A stretch of 64,000 bases of DNA, from the NCBI GenBank assembly GCA_963920765.1, contig OY987245.1:994501-1058500 (forward strand), given 5' to 3'. This DNA comes from Ulota crispa. Taxonomy: Eukaryota; Streptophyta; Bryopsida; Orthotrichales; Orthotrichaceae. Numbering within the stretch: the stretch's first letter is position 1; each line of letters begins with the position of its first letter. Shown piece after piece: positions 61,105 to 64,000 of the stretch. The notes under the pieces were generated by a model. It was not told the origin of the DNA, did no database searches, and saw nothing but the letters and a program-made list of their open reading frames with translations. Both the position numbers and the translations under genes were made by a program.

Positions 61105-64000
61105 TCAATCTTCTTCTTCAGCTTCCTCCAACCACTTCGCAAATGGCTCCAGACCCTTCACGAAAGTTTGCCTGAACCAGATAGAAAGGAAACTCAGTAC
61201 ACTACGAACCATGTCCAAAATTGAGAGAAAGAAGGAGGAACGGAGAAGAGTGCTAAATTATATCTACGTGACAAGGAAAAAACACAGTTACCTGCCCCTA
61301 GGGTTGGAACCCTTCTTGAACCAGTTCAACACTGTGTCCTCTGCCAAAACATCCTGGTCATACAATGCTCGGATGATCTCAGGAAACAGCTTCATCAGTT
61401 TTGCATCCTCATAGCAATGTATCTGGATCTTGTACATTAAGTCCATCTCCAGCCTTGCAGATGTGCAGAAGGCACCCAAAAGTTTGCCCCACTGTTTCAC
61501 CTGTACAGATATAGACAGCATGTGAGTCCCTCTACTTCCAAATAGTCATTTAACCGTAAAAGAAACAGTCTGAAAATGCAAAGTCTAATTGGGCGGTTGT
61601 TAAACGAATCTACTAACTTTGTAAACATATTCTGTCGTTCAAAAATATAGGGTATGATGCCTTCTTTCTACTGGTTCAATTTGTTAAATTCCTGAAAGCT
61701 TTCTTAATGAATAATTCAGCTCCTACAGATACTTAAAAGGCTATATATTGGTTAACACAGAAGAAAACCCACGGTTAGGACAGCGGCACAGCTTTTTAAA
61801 GCAAACATGACTTGTCTACGGCTGTCACAACAATTTCCGGCTGACTTTTATAGCATACACAAAAAATATTCCACAACCCTAACCTGATGCAGGGCCATGT
61901 TCGAGTTCTGCTGCTGATTCTTGCCAGACCACTGAACAGCATCCATGATGGAATCCCAGATTGTGCGCACAACATCCACATCTGGCAAGGTTACTTCTTT
62001 CCGCCTTATCTTCACCAACTCAATCACGTCGTTCACATTCACATCCTCTGCAATCATGTCGGTCATGGTTGTGCGCAACTCCTTCAGCTTCACCTCAAAT
62101 ACCTTCTTCGTGTTGTACTCCACAAGCACACCCAGGCCTTCCTTACTGCGACAACATGGCATTGTTCAATCAGCATTAACTCTCAACATCAACGCCAAAC
62201 TCAATGTCCCAAAGCAATTACCACAGACTACTTGCGTCCTACGTCAAAAACCAAACACAATATCATTGTACTAAACTTGGCAATCATGCAATCGGTGCAA
62301 CTGCCATACTTGAAGTGCTCCGCGAAGCCCTCGATCGACCGTTTCTGCATCGGAAACAGGTCCAGCAGCCGGTCGTCCATCTTCGCACGCTTCAAAAGAC
62401 TCACCAGATCATCCAAGCTGTTCTCCACCAAGTAAACCTTGAATGTGTCAGTCACGAAGTACAGGACGATGCCCTTCGCAATCAAAGTGTCACTCATCAA
62501 CGCAGAGAAAATAGTTTCGGGGGGCAGTCCAGATAGCTTCTGAGAGAATGTCAAAGCAGTGAAGATGGCCAGCTTCTTCCGATCCTCAGGTCCAAAAAGT
62601 TCCTACAACAAGCAAAAGAACTAGATTCTGAGCGAAGAGAGAAAATAAACCTGGGTTATAGAAAACCTCGTGAAAAAGAACATGGACCCAATTGTGCACC
62701 CATCTGCTTCCAAATTCTGAACACTGAGAGAGAAGACTCTCGGCGAAAGATCATCAACCCCAGAAGGAGCAAGGATTCGTGGTTTAAAACGCAATCTCGA
62801 TTCATCATATAGTAAAAAAATATACCAGATTTAATATCACCAGTACTACTGAAGGAACGTTTTACGGTAGGTATCAGAAAATTATACAAATGTGAAACAA
62901 GAGAAAGATCTTACGTGACTCAAAACTGCTATAAAATCATGACACAATTTTGGACCTCACGGCTTAGAGCTGAGCATCCAGGACAAGCAATCTTTTTTCC
63001 TTGAGCCAATGAACAGATAACAACTTACCAAAGACTGCAACAACCGCTTCATTACATTCTCAAGAGTCTTGATCATGAACGGCCGACGCCTGATGATCTT
63101 CTGCAAGAACAACACAACCGGGAGAATGCTCTCCCGGGTGTCCTCGCAGTTCAGAACCGAGTACGGGTGGCGATCCCCTTCCTCAGGCTTGGTTGTACCC
63201 GGCTGGTTGCGCCCTCCGGTGAAAACAACCTGATGCAAAGCAGTGATTCGTCAGTAACCTAAAAAAAGATCAACCTCAAAACATAAAAACACGAACCACC
63301 AGGATTTTACTGCGGAGAACACCGTTAAAAGAGACATTGGCAATGATATGGAGTTGCATTGTGCAAGGGCCTCACCTCAAAGAAGGTATCACCATATCTT
63401 GAGAAGTCGAGTTCAGATCCATCAATGTCCTTGGCAATAAGTTCCTGTAAGCAAATGCAAATAAGAATCTGACCTAATCGACTCAGATCGCACTTGTGAA
63501 AAAGAGAAGTGTCAACAGTAAGCACGAAATAAACAAAACTCTTGGGGCATATTATAATACCAAGTCTCCCTGGTGCTCATTGTAAATTTGCACCACAGCA
63601 TCTGAAAATGTTGCAGTGTCCAACGGAACTGCTATGTTCCGTTTGCGGGTTTTGATCCGCGTGCCACTGCAAGCAATTATAATAAACAACTTTCAGCTCA
63701 AATACATCCATAAAACATTGGAAAAATTGTTCACAAGCATATTCTACACTTTTCGATGTCAATAACTTAGAAACCTAAATTGAAAAGAAAAGAAAAGAAA
63801 AGAAACACGCCAGGCGGTCATCGTACCCAAGGGTCGGTTTCTCCTTCGAGCTGCAAAAAGAAAGCAACAAACCAACAGTGATTAAATGAACAAGAAAGTG
63901 AGTAATACATATCCGATTTAACACAAAAGCAGCACGGCAAACTCAAAGACCTTCTAGCCCAGAAATAAGCCCTAGGATGTATCTATAACTTTCTTAATTC
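61105..64000 (-). CDS. 5MP: eIF5-mimic protein / BZW-type W2-domain protein (5' exon outside window)
   Basis: Eukaryotic 5MP/BZW proteins bind eIF2 and eIF3 through a C-terminal W2 (HEAT-like) domain and compete with eIF5, tuning start-codon choice. Eight minus-strand exons: 63827-63850, 63561-63666, 63376-63444, 63029-63229, 62310-62602, 61884-62145, 61292-61500, 61105-61171. All phases fit. The first visible exon (SKEKPTLG) starts inside codon 2 or 3, so the ATG exon lies beyond 64000; about 411 residues are expected, as in Arabidopsis. Landmarks: GTRIKTRKRNIAVPLD, DFSRYGDTFFE, VVFTGGRNQPGTTKPEEG, RRPFMIKTLENVMKRLLQSL, SQKLSGLPPETIF, WDSIMDAVQWSGKNQQQN, CYEDAKLMKLFPEIIRALYD, and the acidic W2 tail LEEAEEED. 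No damage seen; likely functional. Bases 63851-64000 are intron. Confidence 0.93.

Overview
The window looks like nuclear DNA of a land plant. Genes have GT-AG introns and match plant families (SEC24, PELP1/RIX1, strictosidine-synthase-like, eIF5-mimic protein), while the spacers are AT-rich and packed with foldback repeats. The relic mitochondrial nad9 at 57.6-60.2 kb resembles the bryophyte/lycophyte form of NAD9 more than the angiosperm form and contains a group II intron that flowering-plant nad9 lacks. I therefore favour a bryophyte or lycophyte, but cannot name a species.

Intact or near-intact genes: a PELP1-like ribosome-biogenesis gene (20408-24571, +), preceded in the same orientation by the truncated 5' end of a SEC24 gene (18841-20144, +) that could splice onto it in frame; a small three-exon plant protein with an SPTD..SPVTK motif (38065-39114, +); a three-exon strictosidine-synthase-like protein (40626-42480, -); and an eIF5-mimic/BZW-type W2-domain protein running off the right edge (61105 to beyond 63850, -). 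A 356-codon orphan reading frame lies at 3465-4535. Broken genes: a mannose-6-phosphate isomerase fragment (5349-6460, +), an intron-less glucose-6-phosphate 1-epimerase/apospory-C-like copy (27830-28903, -) and the nad9 relic (57611-60170, +). The genes do not form a pathway or operon.

Most of the rest is mobile DNA. At least 17 elements share the terminus TTAA-CCCYTAAA with TTAA as target-site duplication. That is a piggyBac-like signature, although no transposase is visible. They fall into size families (about 220, 240, 355, 545, 650-930 and 910 bp), abut one another in a near-continuous array at 33.7-37.2 kb and are nested in older palindromic elements. In several places the opposite arm of the host palindrome preserves the empty TTAA site.

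The right third (49.77-60.71 kb) is one old palindromic element inflated to about 11 kb. The causes are a 5.5-kb 22-bp minisatellite that appears to have grown from the element's own terminal sequence, three TTAA insertions into it, and a fourth TTAA element, carrying the nad9 relic and its group II intron, inserted inside one of those three.
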